The notes under the pieces were generated by a model. That model searched no databases. It saw only the letters and a list, made by a program, of their open reading frames with translations, and was not told the origin of the DNA. Positions 1-9,637 of a stretch of DNA of 12,947 nucleotides are shown here, in pieces. Every line of letters starts with the position of its first letter. Within the stretch, counting starts at the first letter, position 1. The position numbers and the translations under genes were made by a program. Where the stretch lies: assembly GCF_002015115.1 (NCBI RefSeq), contig NZ_MUYA01000013.1:92097-105043 (forward strand), in the 5' to 3' direction. The DNA is from Haemophilus paracuniculus (GTDB lineage Bacteria > Pseudomonadota > Gammaproteobacteria > Enterobacterales > Pasteurellaceae).

Positions 1-22
1 TGGTTGGTTGGTTGGTTGGCAT
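1..22 (-). CDS. 5' end of a CCAA-repeat (probably phase-variable) gene, cut by window edge
   Basis: Read on the minus strand, an ATG at 22-20 is followed at once by four full CCAA units plus CCA, up to the window edge. The translation starts M-P-T-N-Q-P-T. An AGGA ribosome binding site at 34-31 lies 8 nt upstream of the ATG, and TATAAT boxes lie further upstream. Changes in the number of tetranucleotide units shift the reading frame, which is how contingency genes are switched on and off in Pasteurellaceae. In Haemophilus influenzae the haemoglobin/haptoglobin receptor genes (hgp family) carry CCAA tracts encoding PTNQ repeats, so an outer-membrane receptor is one guess. In hgp the tract lies after a signal peptide, whereas here it directly follows the ATG. 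Too little of the gene is present to name it, and the total repeat number is unknown. Confidence 0.55.
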
Positions 23-30
23 TATGATAG

Positions 31-64
31 TCCTATAAAATTATAACACAATGCCTCTATTATA
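31..64 (-). promoter_or_regulatory. Promoter and ribosome binding site of the CCAA-repeat gene
   Basis: Two TATAAT boxes occur on the minus strand, at 64-59 and 45-40. The second is preceded by TG one base away (TGTTATAAT, 48-40), an extended -10. I found no convincing TTGACA partner for either. The distal box would give a leader of about 30 nt that keeps the AGGA site (34-31). The proximal box would start transcription almost on top of the AGGA, so the distal one fits better. No clear Fur box was seen. Confidence 0.45.
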
Positions 65-109
65 ATTTTTTTGAAAAAATAGCAAATAAAAATTTTACTA
101 TTCTAACAA

Positions 110-155
110 AAAACGAACGCTTCGTTATTTTTTAAAATAGTGAAGCGTTCGTTTT
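110..155 (-). terminator. Intrinsic terminator after azoR (bidirectional)
   Basis: A perfect 14-bp inverted repeat (110-123 with 142-155) starts 14 nt past the azoR stop codon. The A/T-rich interior can extend the stem through two G-U pairs to a small loop. Oligo-T follows on the minus strand (plus-strand A run 108-113), and the plus strand also has a T-rich tail from 152, so the hairpin could stop transcripts from both directions. It separates azoR from the CCAA-repeat gene. Confidence 0.85.
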
Positions 156-168
156 AATTTTTTTGATT

Positions 169-756
169 TTATAGGTTTTTTGCGATCTGATCCAATTCCG
201 CTTTGGCAGCGGTTTGGGCTTTTTCAATCGCTTCTGCACCAAAACCAATGCCTTCCGCATAAACGAATTGCACATCGGTAATGCCGATGAAGTTTAACAC
301 CGCTTGCATATAGCCTTTGGCGAGGTCGATTGCGGTGTCTTTGTAGAAACCGCCCGAAGAAAGGATTACCACCGCTTTTTTGCCCTTAATCAAGCCCTCT
401 GGGCCGTTTTCCGTATAGCGGAAAGTTACGCCCGCACGGTTGAGGAAATCGATGTAGGTTTTTAATTGAGCTGGAATGCCTAAGTTGTACATCGGCACGC
501 CGAACACGAGCAAATCGCTGTTGTTCACTTCGCCGATCAATTCATTGGAAAGAGCCAAAGCAGCGTGCTGCTCTACCGTTTCTGGCGTGCCGCGTGTGCC
601 TGTGGCGGCGTTGAGATCGTAATAAGGCAACGGATTTGCCCCGAAATCACGCTCGGTAACATTGGCAGATAACTGTTTGACGAAATAATCAACGAGCTGA
701 TTGGATTGTGAATTTGCCGCTAAAATGCTGGATTTTAAAACTAATACGTTTTTCAT
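169..756 (-). CDS. azoR: FMN-dependent NADH-azoreductase
   Basis: This 195-residue flavodoxin-fold protein aligns along its length with E. coli AzoR (AcpD). The family is a cytoplasmic homodimer that binds FMN and uses NADH to reduce quinones and azo compounds in two-electron steps, usually in defence against electrophilic quinones. Visible FMN-contact motifs are the phosphate-binding segment SSILAANSQSN (residues 9-19), PMYNLG (88-93) and SSGG (133-136), together with the conserved block AGVTFRYTENGPEG (108-121). The ATG has GAGG six bases upstream. The gene appears monocistronic, with tandem terminators of the ribosomal operon upstream and its own hairpin downstream. I could not place its promoter with confidence. 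Assignment to the family is firm; the physiological substrate is not shown by the sequence. Confidence 0.95.
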   Translation of the reverse strand: MKNVLVLKSSILAANSQSNQLVDYFVKQLSANVTERDFGANPLPYYDLNAATGTRGTPETVEQHAALALSNELIGEVNNSDLLVFGVPMYNLGIPAQLKTYIDFLNRAGVTFRYTENGPEGLIKGKKAVVILSSGGFYKDTAIDLAKGYMQAVLNFIGITDVQFVYAEGIGFGAEAIEKAQTAAKAELDQIAKNL

Positions 757-825
757 TTGAAACCTCAGGAAATTAAAAACAGGCGTAGTTTAATGGTTTT
801 CAAAAAGGAAATAAATCAGCCAAAT

Positions 826-842
826 GTGAAAAGAGTGTTCAC
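826..842. promoter_or_regulatory. Short dyad upstream of azoR, possible operator
   Basis: GTGAA and TTCAC form a perfect 5-bp dyad separated by 7 nt, about 70-85 bp upstream of the azoR start. The spacing is wrong for CRP (TGTGA-N6-TCACA). Azoreductase genes are often controlled by small redox-sensing repressors, so an operator is possible, but the repeat is short and could be chance. Confidence 0.2.
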
Positions 843-857
843 GATAATGCAACAATC

Positions 858-885
858 GCAAGCGGTGGGTTTACCCCAAATTTCC
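858..885 (+). repeat. Extended uptake signal sequence (Apl-type variant)
   Basis: The core GCAAGCGGT is followed by GGG, a T-rich tetramer, CCCC and AAATTT. This is the same layout as the copies near 9638, 9683, 11753 and 12866. Uptake signal sequences mark DNA for competence-mediated uptake in Pasteurellaceae. The copy sits 4 nt from the terminator hairpin at 890-918. Confidence 0.75.
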
Positions 886-889
886 AGTA

Positions 890-918
890 AAAAACCACCT
901 TCATAGACGGTGGTTTTT
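890..918 (-). terminator. Second terminator behind the alpha operon (bidirectional)
   Basis: A perfect 10-bp stem (890-899 with 909-918; GGTGG core) has a 9-nt loop, with an A run on one side and a T run on the other, so it can act in either direction. On the minus strand it backs up the rplQ terminator 11 nt upstream and helps isolate azoR. Confidence 0.75.
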
Positions 919-929
919 AAATTAAAAAT

Positions 930-961
930 AAAAAAGCCCGATAGAACTATCGGGCTTTTTT
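930..961 (-). terminator. Main terminator of the spc-alpha ribosomal operon
   Basis: A perfect 15-bp inverted repeat (930-944 with 947-961; GCCCGATAG core) begins 13 nt after the rplQ stop. A long T-rich tail follows on the minus strand (plus-strand A-rich 921-935). It is the strongest terminator in the window and closes the ribosomal cluster. Confidence 0.9.
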
Positions 962-974
962 GAGATCGTTTAAA

Positions 975-1358
<384 letters not shown>

Positions 1359-1396
1359 CTATTCCTTCTTAGAAAATCTATTGACTGACTTGCGAA

Positions 1397-2386
1397 TTAG
1401 TCCTCAGCGATGCTTGCTGGGGGCCAATTTTCAAGACGCATACCTAGTGATAAACCACGTTGAGCCAACACGTCTTTGATCTCTGTAAGTGATTTCTTAC
1501 CGAGGTTAGGTGTTTTTAATAGCTCAACTTCTGTGCGTTGTACTAAATCACCGATATAGTGAATTGTCTCTGCTTTCAAACAGTTAGCAGAACGAACAGT
1601 CAGCTCTAAGTCATCAACAGGACGAAGTAGGATCGGATCGAACTCTGGCTTCTCTTCCTTAACTTCTGGCTGACGAACATCACGTAAATCTACGAATGCT
1701 TCTAATTGCTCTGCTAAAATCGTTGCTGCACGGCGGATGGCTTCTTCTGGATCAATTGTTCCATTGGTTTCCATCTCGATGATGAGTTTATCTAAGTCTG
1801 TACGTTGTTCAACACGCGCCGCTTCCACATTATAAGAAATGCGATCTACTGGGCTGAAACGTGCATCTACGAGTAAACGACCGATAGGACGATCATCATC
1901 TTGGCTGTGTACACGGGCTGATGCTGGTACATAACCACGACCACGTTGCACTCGGATACGCATATTGATTGATGCGTTTTTATCCGTTAAGTTACAGATA
2001 ACGTGATCAGGATTCACAATTTCAACATCACCATCGTGTGTAATGTCGCCTGCAAGCACAGGGCCAATTCCAGATTTGTTAAGTGTCAAAACAACATCAT
2101 CTTTGTTTTGCACTTTTACCGCTAGACCTTTGAGGTTTAACAATACTTCAAGAATATCTTCTTGAACGCCTTCCTTGCTGCTGTATTCGTGTAATACACC
2201 ATCAATTTCAACTTCTGTTACTGCACAACCTGGCATTGACGAAAGTAAAATGCGACGAAGTGCGTTACCTAATGTATGTCCGAAACCACGTTCTAACGGT
2301 TCTAGGGTCACTTTTGCGTGAGTTGAACTGATTTGTTCAATGTTCACTAAGTGCGGCTTTAAAAATTCTGTCACAGAACCCTGCAT
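1397..2386 (-). CDS. rpoA: DNA-directed RNA polymerase alpha subunit
   Basis: This 329-residue protein has the same length as E. coli RpoA. The N-terminal domain (about 1-235, with [18 protein letters not shown] near residue 36) dimerises and holds beta and beta'. A charged linker (about 236-249) joins it to the C-terminal domain, which contacts UP elements and activators. The DNA-contact residues R265, N268 and C269 (in RSANC) and G296, K298 and S299 (in LGKKS) are intact by E. coli numbering. GAGG precedes the ATG. The gene lies between rpsD and rplQ, the usual alpha-operon position. The 64-nt gap after rpsD holds only a short AT-rich dyad (2433-2445) and no clear terminator. Confidence 0.99.
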   Translation of the reverse strand: MQGSVTEFLKPHLVNIEQISSTHAKVTLEPLERGFGHTLGNALRRILLSSMPGCAVTEVEIDGVLHEYSSKEGVQEDILEVLLNLKGLAVKVQNKDDVVLTLNKSGIGPVLAGDITHDGDVEIVNPDHVICNLTDKNASINMRIRVQRGRGYVPASARVHSQDDDRPIGRLLVDARFSPVDRISYNVEAARVEQRTDLDKLIIEMETNGTIDPEEAIRRAATILAEQLEAFVDLRDVRQPEVKEEKPEFDPILLRPVDDLELTVRSANCLKAETIHYIGDLVQRTEVELLKTPNLGKKSLTEIKDVLAQRGLSLGMRLENWPPASIAED

Positions 2387-2450
2387 TTTATCCTCTCTTT
2401 GTTTTTAAGCTCTATCGACTGCAAATAATATAAGTTTTGAAAACTAGCTA

Positions 2451-3077
2451 TTATTTAGAGTAAAGCTCAACGATCAGATGTTCATTGATATCTGCTGATA
2501 AGTCAGAGCGTTCCGGTGTACGTTTAAACACACCTTCCATTTTAGCGGTATCAACTTCTAACCAAGTTGGTTTTTCACGTTGAGTTGCTAATTCTAATGA
2601 TGCTTTAATACGAGCTTGTTTTTTAGATTTCTCACGAACAGCTACTACATCATCAACAGAAACTTGGAATGAAGGAATATTTACTACACGACCATTTACC
2701 ACGATTGATTTGTGGCTTACAAGCTGACGTGCTTCTGCACGTGTTGCCGCAAAGCCCATACGGTAAACTACGTTGTCTAAACGACCTTCTAATAATACTA
2801 ATAAGTTCTCACCTGTATTACCTTTCAAGCGGTTAGCTTCGGTATAATAGTTGCGGAATTGACGCTCTAAGATACCGTAGATACGGCGAACTTTTTGTTT
2901 TTCACGTAACTGACTACCGTAGTCAGATAAACGTGGCTTACGAGCACCGTGCTGACCTGGTGCTACATCAAGACGATTTCTACATTTTGATTCGATCGCA
3001 CGAACGCCTGATTTAAGGAATAAATCAGTACCTTCACGACGGCTTAGCTTGAGCTTTGGACCCAAATATCTTGCCAT
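2451..3077 (-). CDS. rpsD: 30S ribosomal protein S4 (uS4), alpha-operon repressor
   Basis: S4 is a primary 16S rRNA binder that nucleates 30S assembly. In E. coli it also represses its own operon by binding the pseudoknot before rpsM. The protein has 208 residues, two more than E. coli S4. The extra length lies around residues 32-38 ([14 protein letters not shown] in place of KCKIEQAPGQHG). The S4 RNA-binding domain is at about 98-148 ([25 protein letters not shown]). GGAG precedes the ATG. An 8/9 match to the uptake core (TCAAGCGGT, 2825-2833) falls in codons for RLK and may be fortuitous. Presence of the leader at 3866-3945 supports S4 autoregulation here. Confidence 0.98.
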   Translation of the reverse strand: MARYLGPKLKLSRREGTDLFLKSGVRAIESKCRNRLDVAPGQHGARKPRLSDYGSQLREKQKVRRIYGILERQFRNYYTEANRLKGNTGENLLVLLEGRLDNVVYRMGFAATRAEARQLVSHKSIVVNGRVVNIPSFQVSVDDVVAVREKSKKQARIKASLELATQREKPTWLEVDTAKMEGVFKRTPERSDLSADINEHLIVELYSK

Positions 3078-3105
3078 TTTCTTTCTCCAATAATCCTAAC
3101 GTCAA

Positions 3106-3498
<393 letters not shown>

Positions 3499-3511
3499 TT
3501 ATTTACTCCGA

Positions 3512-3868
3512 TTATTTTTTGATCGGTTTGCGTGGACCCTTACGGGTACGTGCATTAGTCTTAGTACGTTGACCACGTACTGGTAAACTACGACGATGAC
3601 GTAAACCACGGTAGCAGCCTAAGTCTAATAGACGTTTGATGCTTAAAGTTACTTCACGACGTAAATCACCTTCGACAGTAAATTTACCAACTTCTTCACG
3701 CAGTTTTTCAATCTGCTCTTCAGACAATTCTCTGATCTTTACATCCTCAGCAATACCCGTTGCAGCACAGATTGCTTTTGCACGAGTTTTACCGATACCA
3801 TAAATAGCAGTTAATGCGATTACAGTATGTTTTTGATCAGGAATGTTAATGCCTGCAATACGGGCCAC
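3512..3868 (-). CDS. rpsM: 30S ribosomal protein S13 (uS13), GTG start
   Basis: This 118-residue protein matches E. coli S13 ([14 protein letters not shown] at the start, [15 protein letters not shown] at the end). S13 lies in the 30S head, touches the P-site tRNA through its basic tail and forms bridges to the 50S. The start codon is GTG within AGGAGTGCATAGTGGCCCG, as in E. coli rpsM. In E. coli this is the point where S4 represses the alpha operon, so the weak start fits a translationally controlled gene. It is preceded by a 133-nt structured spacer after rpmJ. Confidence 0.98.
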   Translation of the reverse strand: MARIAGINIPDQKHTVIALTAIYGIGKTRAKAICAATGIAEDVKIRELSEEQIEKLREEVGKFTVEGDLRREVTLSIKRLLDLGCYRGLRHRRSLPVRGQRTKTNARTRKGPRKPIKK

Positions 3869-3945
3869 TATGCACTCCTATTATTTAAAGTTAATGATAT
3901 GCTGATCTTGAAAAGCCCGTTTCAGGATACTCAAACAGCATATCA
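3866..3945 (-). promoter_or_regulatory. Alpha-operon S4-binding leader (Alpha_RBS pseudoknot)
   Basis: On the minus strand the spacer before rpsM contains TTTGAGTATCCTGAAA, then CGGGCTTTTCA, and ends in AATAATAGGAGTGCATAGTG. These blocks are nearly identical to what I recall of the E. coli alpha leader, where S4 binds a pseudoknot and traps the ribosome. A perfect 10-bp outer stem (3936-3945 with 3895-3904; TGATATGCTG) encloses the conserved core. Its sequence differs from the E. coli stem but sits in the same place, as expected for compensatory change. The pseudoknot itself was not folded by computation. Confidence 0.88.
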
Positions 3946-3955
3946 GGACGAATGA

Positions 3956-3978
3956 GCTGAGCAGTATACCTGCTCAGC
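3956..3978 (-). promoter_or_regulatory. Hairpin upstream of the S4 leader
   Basis: A perfect 8-bp stem (GCTGAGCA, 3956-3963 with 3971-3978) with a 7-nt loop lies 23 nt past the rpmJ stop. It has no U-tract, so it is unlikely to be a terminator. E. coli has a GC-rich hairpin in the same position ahead of its pseudoknot. It may protect or process the mRNA between the spc and alpha parts. Confidence 0.5.
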
Positions 3979-4001
3979 GGGTTCTTTGCAAGAAAGAATG
4001 A

Positions 4002-4115
4002 TTAACCTTGACGTTGTTTATGTTTAGGTTCGCTACAAATTACGCGAACAACACCTTCACGTTTAACAACTTTACAGTTACGGCATAATTTCTTAACTGA
4101 AGCACGAACTTTCAT
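4002..4115 (-). CDS. rpmJ: 50S ribosomal protein L36 (bL36), zinc-binding form
   Basis: A 37-residue reading frame begins [11 protein letters not shown] and ends EPKHKQRQG, a full-length L36. Cysteines at 11, 14 and 27 and histidine 32 form the Cys3His zinc site, so this is the zinc-containing (C+) version. L36 stabilises 23S rRNA near the L7/L12 stalk base. AAGGATAAGCA precedes the ATG, a good ribosome binding site. It lies 24 nt after secY, the usual end of the spc operon. Confidence 0.97.
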   Translation of the reverse strand: MKVRASVKKLCRNCKVVKREGVVRVICSEPKHKQRQG

Positions 4116-4139
4116 TGCTTATCCTTTTTGATCTAAGGG

Positions 4140-5462
4140 CTATTGCCCTAAGCCTTTCAAATTGGCTTTCTTCAACACAGAGTCATATTGTAATGACATT
4201 AAGTGGCTTTGCACTTGTGCGATGAAATCCATAATCACTACCACTACAATCAATAATGATGTGCCACCAAGTTGGAACGGCACTTTCCATAATGATGTAA
4301 TGATGTAAGGAACCAAACAAACAAAAGTAATATATAACGCACCGATTAAGGTAATGCGAGTCATTACTTTATCAATATAACGAGATGTTTGCTCGCCTGG
4401 TCGATAACCTGGTACAAACGCACCTGATTTCTTCAAATTATCCGCTGTATCGCGTGGATTATACTGCATTCCTGCATAAAAGAAAGCAAAGAAAATCACT
4501 GCCATCGTGAATAATACGATGTAAAGTGGTTGTCCTGGTTGCAATAGTTGTGATAAATCAAATAACCATTCAAAACCTTCACTTTGCCCGAACCATTGGG
4601 TAATGGTTGCTGGGAAAAGGATAATACTTGAAGCAAAGATAGCAGGAATAACACCAGCCATATTTACTTTAAGTGGTAAATGAGATGATCTCGCAGGGGC
4701 CATCATTCTTCCTTGCTGACGACTTGCGTAATTTACCACGATTCTTCTTTGTCCACGTTCTACGAAAACAACGAAATATGTTACCGCAAATGCAATAATC
4801 GCTACTAGTAACAATACAAGGAATGAGATCTCACCTTGTCTTGCTTGTTCAATTGTTTGCCCAATTGTTGCGGGTAAATCTGCAACAATCCCTGCGAAGA
4901 TAATTAGTGAGATACCGTTACCAATGCCACGTTCAGTGATTTGTTCACCAAGCCACATTAGGAACATTGTACCTGTTACTAAACTAACTACTGAGGTGAT
5001 ATAGAATAGCATACTTGGATTAGGTACTAATCCTTGTATCATATTCGGAAGGGCTAATGAAATACCAATAGACTGAATAAATGCTAATAACAAAGTCGCA
5101 TAACGCGTATATTTGCTAATTTTTCTACGTCCTGCTTCGCCTTCTTTTTTCAATTCAGCGAGAGCGGGATGAATGGCGGTCAATAATTGAATAATAATTG
5201 ACGCCGAAATATAAGGCATAATACCTAAGGCAAATATAGAGGCTCGACTCAAAGCACCACCAGAGAACATATTGAACATATCAATGATGGTGCCTTGTTG
5301 TTGTTTAACTAACTCGGATAAAACAGAAGCATCAATGCCAGGAACAGGTATAAAAGAACCGATACGGAAAACGATTAACGCACCTAAAACAAATAGTAAT
5401 CTTGATTTAAGCTCGCCAGTCCCTTTTTGTGTACTACCTTGGTACCCTGGTTGCTTTGCCAT
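4140..5462 (-). CDS. secY: Protein translocase subunit SecY
   Basis: SecY forms the membrane channel of the SecYEG translocon, which exports unfolded proteins with SecA and inserts membrane proteins with the ribosome. At 440 residues it matches E. coli SecY (443) and has the expected ten hydrophobic segments. Recognisable parts are the first segment ([21 protein letters not shown], from about residue 22), the following plug region ([20 protein letters not shown]), [14 protein letters not shown], and the cytoplasmic loop with PGYRPGEQT that contacts SecA. It starts 3 nt after the rplO stop, which suggests translational coupling. Confidence 0.99.
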   Translation of the reverse strand: MAKQPGYQGSTQKGTGELKSRLLFVLGALIVFRIGSFIPVPGIDASVLSELVKQQQGTIIDMFNMFSGGALSRASIFALGIMPYISASIIIQLLTAIHPALAELKKEGEAGRRKISKYTRYATLLLAFIQSIGISLALPNMIQGLVPNPSMLFYITSVVSLVTGTMFLMWLGEQITERGIGNGISLIIFAGIVADLPATIGQTIEQARQGEISFLVLLLVAIIAFAVTYFVVFVERGQRRIVVNYASRQQGRMMAPARSSHLPLKVNMAGVIPAIFASSIILFPATITQWFGQSEGFEWLFDLSQLLQPGQPLYIVLFTMAVIFFAFFYAGMQYNPRDTADNLKKSGAFVPGYRPGEQTSRYIDKVMTRITLIGALYITFVCLVPYIITSLWKVPFQLGGTSLLIVVVVIMDFIAQVQSHLMSLQYDSVLKKANLKGLGQ

Positions 5463-5465
5463 TTA

Positions 5466-5900
5466 TTATTCCTCGATAGAGCCACCGGCTGCTTCAATCG
5501 CAGCTTTTGCACCCTTAGTTGCACGTAAGCCTTTCACTACTACTGCTTTTTCAATTTTACCTGCAAGAATAACTTTTGCTGATAAAATATCTTTGGTAAT
5601 AACGTTAGCTGCTTTAAGTGAATCTAAGGTTACTTCGTTGCCTTCTACTTTCGCTAAGTCGTTTAAGCGAATTTCAGCTGTGTGCAATGATTTTAGTGAA
5701 GTAAAACCAAATTTTGGCAAACGACGGTATAAAGGCATTTGACCACCCTCGAAACCACGACGAACACCGCCACCTGTACGAGATTTTTGACCTTTATGAC
5801 CACGACCACCAGTTTTACCAACACCAGAACCGATACCACGACCTAAGCGTTTAGCACTGTGCTTAGCACCTTCAGCTGGGGATAGAGAATTTAAACGCAT
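5466..5900 (-). CDS. rplO: 50S ribosomal protein L15 (uL15)
   Basis: L15 is a 23S rRNA-binding protein important in late 50S assembly. The protein has 144 residues counted from the ATG at 5900 ([11 protein letters not shown]), the same length as E. coli L15. An upstream in-frame start at 5915 would add five residues (MRSNR), but it lies inside rpmD and before the ribosome binding site. GGAG at the rpmD stop is correctly spaced for the 5900 ATG, so I chose that. The Gly/Arg-rich segment [20 protein letters not shown] (from about residue 18) penetrates the rRNA core. Confidence 0.97.
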   Translation of the reverse strand: MRLNSLSPAEGAKHSAKRLGRGIGSGVGKTGGRGHKGQKSRTGGGVRRGFEGGQMPLYRRLPKFGFTSLKSLHTAEIRLNDLAKVEGNEVTLDSLKAANVITKDILSAKVILAGKIEKAVVVKGLRATKGAKAAIEAAGGSIEE

Positions 5901-5904
5901 TCTA

Positions 5905-6084
5905 TTACTCCTCAACCTTAACCATATATGAAACTTGATTGATCATACCACGCACTGCTGGGGTATCGATCAACTCTACTGTGTGTCGAATATGACGAAG
6001 ACCTAAGCCTTTTAACGTTGCTTTATGTTTCGGTAAACGAGCGATAGAGCTACGAGTTTGAGTTACTTTGATTGTTTTTGCCAT
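5905..6084 (-). CDS. rpmD: 50S ribosomal protein L30 (uL30)
   Basis: L30 is a small 23S rRNA-binding protein. Counted from the ATG at 6084 ([13 protein letters not shown]) it has 59 residues, the E. coli length. A TTG two codons upstream could extend it (MNMAK), but it would sit too close to the GGGGT ribosome binding site and the family begins MAKTIK. Only 6 nt separate it from rpsE and 4 nt from rplO. The residues [15 protein letters not shown] form the conserved C-terminus. Confidence 0.97.
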
Positions 6085-6090
6085 ATTCAA

Positions 6091-6959
<869 letters not shown>

Positions 6960-6973
6960 AGTGTTACCTTACT

Positions 6974-7507
6974 TTACTTTTTCTTAGCCTCTTTTGTACG
7001 CACCACTTCATCAGCGTAGCGTACACCTTTACCTTTATAAGGTTCAGGACGGCGATATGCACGAATATCCGCTGCAACTTGACCGATTAACTGTTTGTCC
7101 GCACTCTTAAGAATAATTTCTGTTTGAGATGGACATTCACCAGTTACACCAGCTGGCAACGTATGCTCAACAGGGTGTGAGAAACCTAAACTTAAAGCAA
7201 CTACGTTACCTTTCATTTGTGCTCTATAACCAACACCCACCAACTGCAATTTCTTAGTAAAGCCTTCTGTAACACCGATAACCATAGCATTAACAAGTGC
7301 ACGAGCAGTACCTGCTTGTGCATCTGCATTAGCAACACCAGCACGTGGTGCGAAAGTTAATGCGTTCGCTTCGTGATTTACTTCAACTGCATTATGAATT
7401 GTACGAGATAACTCGCCGTTTTTACCTTTAACTGTTAATAGCTGACCGTTGAGTTTTACTTCAACACCGGCAGGAATATTAACAGGTGCTTTTGCAACAC
7501 GAGACAT
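6974..7507 (-). CDS. rplF: 50S ribosomal protein L6 (uL6)
   Basis: L6 binds near the sarcin-ricin loop and the factor-binding site of the 50S. The 177-residue protein has the two repeated L6 domains and ends in the conserved [16 protein letters not shown] followed by a lysine-rich tail (KEAKKK). GGTAGGAAGA precedes the ATG. Confidence 0.98.
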   Translation of the reverse strand: MSRVAKAPVNIPAGVEVKLNGQLLTVKGKNGELSRTIHNAVEVNHEANALTFAPRAGVANADAQAGTARALVNAMVIGVTEGFTKKLQLVGVGYRAQMKGNVVALSLGFSHPVEHTLPAGVTGECPSQTEIILKSADKQLIGQVAADIRAYRRPEPYKGKGVRYADEVVRTKEAKKK

Positions 7508-7523
7508 TCTTCCTACCTCTCTA

Positions 7524-7916
7524 TTATGCTACGTAACAGATAATTTCACCGCCCAATCCTGCTTGACGCGCAGCACGGTCGGTCATTACACCTTTCGATG
7601 TAGAAACAACAGCGATACCTAAACCACCCATTACTTTTGGTAATTCGTCTTTACGTTTGTAAATACGAAGACCAGGACGGCTTACACGTTGGATGCTTTC
7701 TACAACCGGTTTGTTTTGGAAATATTTTAAAGTGATTTCCAATTCAGGTTTTACACCTTCAACAACTTTGATGCTTTCAACATAACCTTCGTCAGCTAAA
7801 ACTTTTGCAATAGCAACTTTTAACTTAGATGAAGGCATACTGATCGCAACTTTATTCGCAGCTTGACCGTTACGAATACGAGTCAGCATATCTGCGATTG
7901 GATCTTGCATGCTCAT
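7524..7916 (-). CDS. rpsH: 30S ribosomal protein S8 (uS8), spc-operon repressor
   Basis: S8 binds helix 21 of 16S rRNA early in 30S assembly. In E. coli it also represses the spc operon by binding the mRNA at the start of rplE. The 130-residue protein equals the E. coli length and has the conserved C-terminal RNA-binding part ([20 protein letters not shown]). GGGAG precedes ATGAGCATG; I keep the first ATG, as in E. coli ([11 protein letters not shown]). Confidence 0.98.
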   Translation of the reverse strand: MSMQDPIADMLTRIRNGQAANKVAISMPSSKLKVAIAKVLADEGYVESIKVVEGVKPELEITLKYFQNKPVVESIQRVSRPGLRIYKRKDELPKVMGGLGIAVVSTSKGVMTDRAARQAGLGGEIICYVA

Positions 7917-7952
7917 AGATTTACTCCCATGATTCCAAATTAAAAGAGGTTA

Positions 7953-8258
7953 TTACCAGCTTGCTTTCTTAAGACCCGGGATCTCGCCACGCATAGCGGC
8001 TTCACGAACCTTAATACGGCTTAAACCAAACTTACGAAGTACACCGTGTGGACGACCAGTTTGGCGGCAACGATTACGCTGACGGCTTGGGCTTGAATCA
8101 CGTGGAAGTGTTTGTAATTTTAAAACAGCATTCCAACGATCTTCATCAGAAGAATTTACATCAGAGATGATTTTCTTCAACTCTTCACGTTTAGCGTAGA
8201 ATTTATCAGCTAACTTAGCACGTTTAACATCACGTGCAATCATTGATTGTTTTGCCAC
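7953..8258 (-). CDS. rpsN: 30S ribosomal protein S14 (uS14), zinc-free type
   Basis: S14 belongs to the 30S head. This is the 101-residue long form, with a single cysteine in [14 protein letters not shown] and no CXXC pairs, so it is the C-minus (zinc-independent) paralogue type. The C-terminus [24 protein letters not shown] is nearly identical to E. coli. It lies 11 nt after rplE. Confidence 0.98.
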   Translation of the reverse strand: MAKQSMIARDVKRAKLADKFYAKREELKKIISDVNSSDEDRWNAVLKLQTLPRDSSPSRQRNRCRQTGRPHGVLRKFGLSRIKVREAAMRGEIPGLKKASW

Positions 8259-8269
8259 GATAACCTACC

Positions 8270-8809
8270 TTATTTACGGAATGGGAAATTGAAAGCCGCT
8301 AATAAAGCTTGACCTTCTTCATCAGTTTTCGCTGAGGTGGTGATAGTAATATCTAAACCACGCACACGATCTACTTTATCGTAGTCGATTTCAGGGAAAA
8401 TGATTTGCTCACGAACACCCATACTGTAATTACCACGACCATCGAATGACTTCGCACTTAAACCGCGGAAGTCACGGATACGTGGAACAGCGATAGAAAT
8501 CAATCTTTCAAAGAATTCCCACATACGTTCGCCACGTAGGGTTACTTTACATCCGATTGGATATCCCTGACGGATTTTAAAGCCTGCAACAGATTTGCGC
8601 GCTTTGGTAATTAAAGGTTTCTGACCGCTAATTGCTGTTAGATCCGCTACTGCGTTATCTAAAAGTTTCTTATCGGTCAATGCTTCACCCACACCCATAT
8701 TCAGGGTAATCTTTTCGATTCGTGGGACTTGCATGACAGATGAGTAGTTGAATTTTGCTTTCAATTCATTCACTACTGTATCTCTGTAGTAATCATGCAG
8801 TTTCGCCAT
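8270..8809 (-). CDS. rplE: 50S ribosomal protein L5 (uL5)
   Basis: L5 binds 5S rRNA and contacts the P-site tRNA and the S13 bridge. The 179-residue protein matches E. coli L5 in length and sequence ([14 protein letters not shown] at the start, [22 protein letters not shown] near residue 87, [17 protein letters not shown] at the end). GGAG precedes the ATG at 8809. In E. coli this start is where S8 represses the operon. Confidence 0.98.
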   Translation of the reverse strand: MAKLHDYYRDTVVNELKAKFNYSSVMQVPRIEKITLNMGVGEALTDKKLLDNAVADLTAISGQKPLITKARKSVAGFKIRQGYPIGCKVTLRGERMWEFFERLISIAVPRIRDFRGLSAKSFDGRGNYSMGVREQIIFPEIDYDKVDRVRGLDITITTSAKTDEEGQALLAAFNFPFRK

Positions 8810-8815
8810 CGCATT
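8771..8815 (-). promoter_or_regulatory. Putative S8-binding site at the rplE start
   Basis: On the minus strand the region around the rplE ATG reads GCGATGGCGAAACTGCATG followed by a hairpin with arms ACTAC and GTAGT (8786-8790 with 8772-8776). Sequence and hairpin position resemble the E. coli spc mRNA site, which mimics 16S helix 21. Part of the similarity is forced by conserved L5 codons, so this is supportive rather than decisive. Confidence 0.5.
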
Positions 8816-8826
8816 ACTCCAGTTAA

Positions 8827-9138
8827 TTAAATAATTTCATTATTAGATTTGAAGAAACGTACTTTTTTGCCGTCTTCGAATCTAAAACCTACACGGTCAG
8901 CTTTGTTTGTTTTCGGGTTGAAAATCGCAACGTTTGACGCATCAATCGCCGCTTCTTTCTTCACTAAGCCACCAGCTTTACCTAACGCAGGAACTGGTTT
9001 TTCGTGTTTAGTGATGATTTTAACACCTTCAACAATTACTTTACCGTTTGGTAACACTTTGGTTACCTTACCACGTTTGCCCTTATCTTTACCAGTAAGA
9101 ACAATTACTTCATCATTTTGACGGATTTTAGCAGCCAT
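8827..9138 (-). CDS. rplX: 50S ribosomal protein L24 (uL24)
   Basis: L24 starts 50S assembly by binding the 5' domain of 23S rRNA and later lies near the peptide exit. The 103-residue protein carries an N-terminal KOW motif (about 7-34: [20 protein letters not shown]). It is one residue shorter than E. coli L24. It lies 10 nt after rplN and 17 nt before rplE. Confidence 0.98.
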   Translation of the reverse strand: MAAKIRQNDEVIVLTGKDKGKRGKVTKVLPNGKVIVEGVKIITKHEKPVPALGKAGGLVKKEAAIDASNVAIFNPKTNKADRVGFRFEDGKKVRFFKSNNEII

Positions 9139-9148
9139 TACATTCCCC

Positions 9149-9532
<384 letters not shown>

Positions 9533-9539
9533 TTAAATT

Positions 9540-9588
9540 AAAAAACACCCTTACGGGACGAACCTACTTACCCAATGTAAGTAGGGTG
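9540..9588 (-). promoter_or_regulatory. Structured spc leader with competing hairpins, possible attenuator
   Basis: The predicted leader RNA begins close to a perfect 9-bp hairpin, CCTACTTAC with GTAAGTAGG (9585-9577 with 9571-9563, 5-nt loop). The same 5' strand can instead pair, as CACCCTAC (9588-9581), with GTAAGGGTG (9554-9546; 8 bp, one bulged A). That second stem is followed directly by six U residues (9545-9540), the form of an intrinsic terminator. The two structures cannot coexist. The terminator would stop transcription before rplN. The 9-bp hairpin is compact and should form first, so read-through may be the default. This is inference; no folding was run. Confidence 0.45.
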
Positions 9589-9591
9589 CGA

Positions 9592-9621
9592 ATACTACCA
9601 CAATTTCCGCAATCAATGCAA
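9592..9621 (-). promoter_or_regulatory. Probable spc operon promoter
   Basis: On the minus strand TTGCAT (9621-9616) and TGGTAGTAT (9600-9592) are separated by an 18-nt spacer measured to TAGTAT. The TG one base before the -10 makes it an extended -10. Transcription would start near 9585-9588, at the edge of the leader hairpin, giving a leader of about 65 nt. A terminator closes the upstream gene at 9696-9722, so a promoter is needed here. Confidence 0.6.
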
Positions 9622-9637
9622 GGGGATTTTTGCACGA

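Noticed and set aside
20..110. Fur box upstream of the CCAA-repeat gene, expected if it were an iron or haem receptor
   Set aside because: The region is AT-rich but I found no convincing match to the 19-bp Fur consensus.
825..843. Possible CRP site upstream of azoR (TGTGA ... TCAC)
   Set aside because: The half-sites are nine bases apart rather than six, and the second half-site is incomplete.
2433..2445. AGTTTT-G-AAAACT dyad between rpsD and rpoA as a terminator
   Set aside because: Too short and AT-only to form a stable hairpin, with no U-tract; rpoA must be transcribed through it.
5272..5742. Plus-strand open frame of 156 codons across secY and rplO
   Set aside because: It lies opposite two certain ribosomal-operon genes, has no ribosome binding site that I can see and no recognisable protein; a shadow frame.
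5901..5915. Longer start for L15 (MRSNR extension) and, similarly, a TTG start for L30 at 6090
   Set aside because: Both precede or overlap the ribosome binding site of the shorter form, and the shorter forms match family length and N-terminus exactly.
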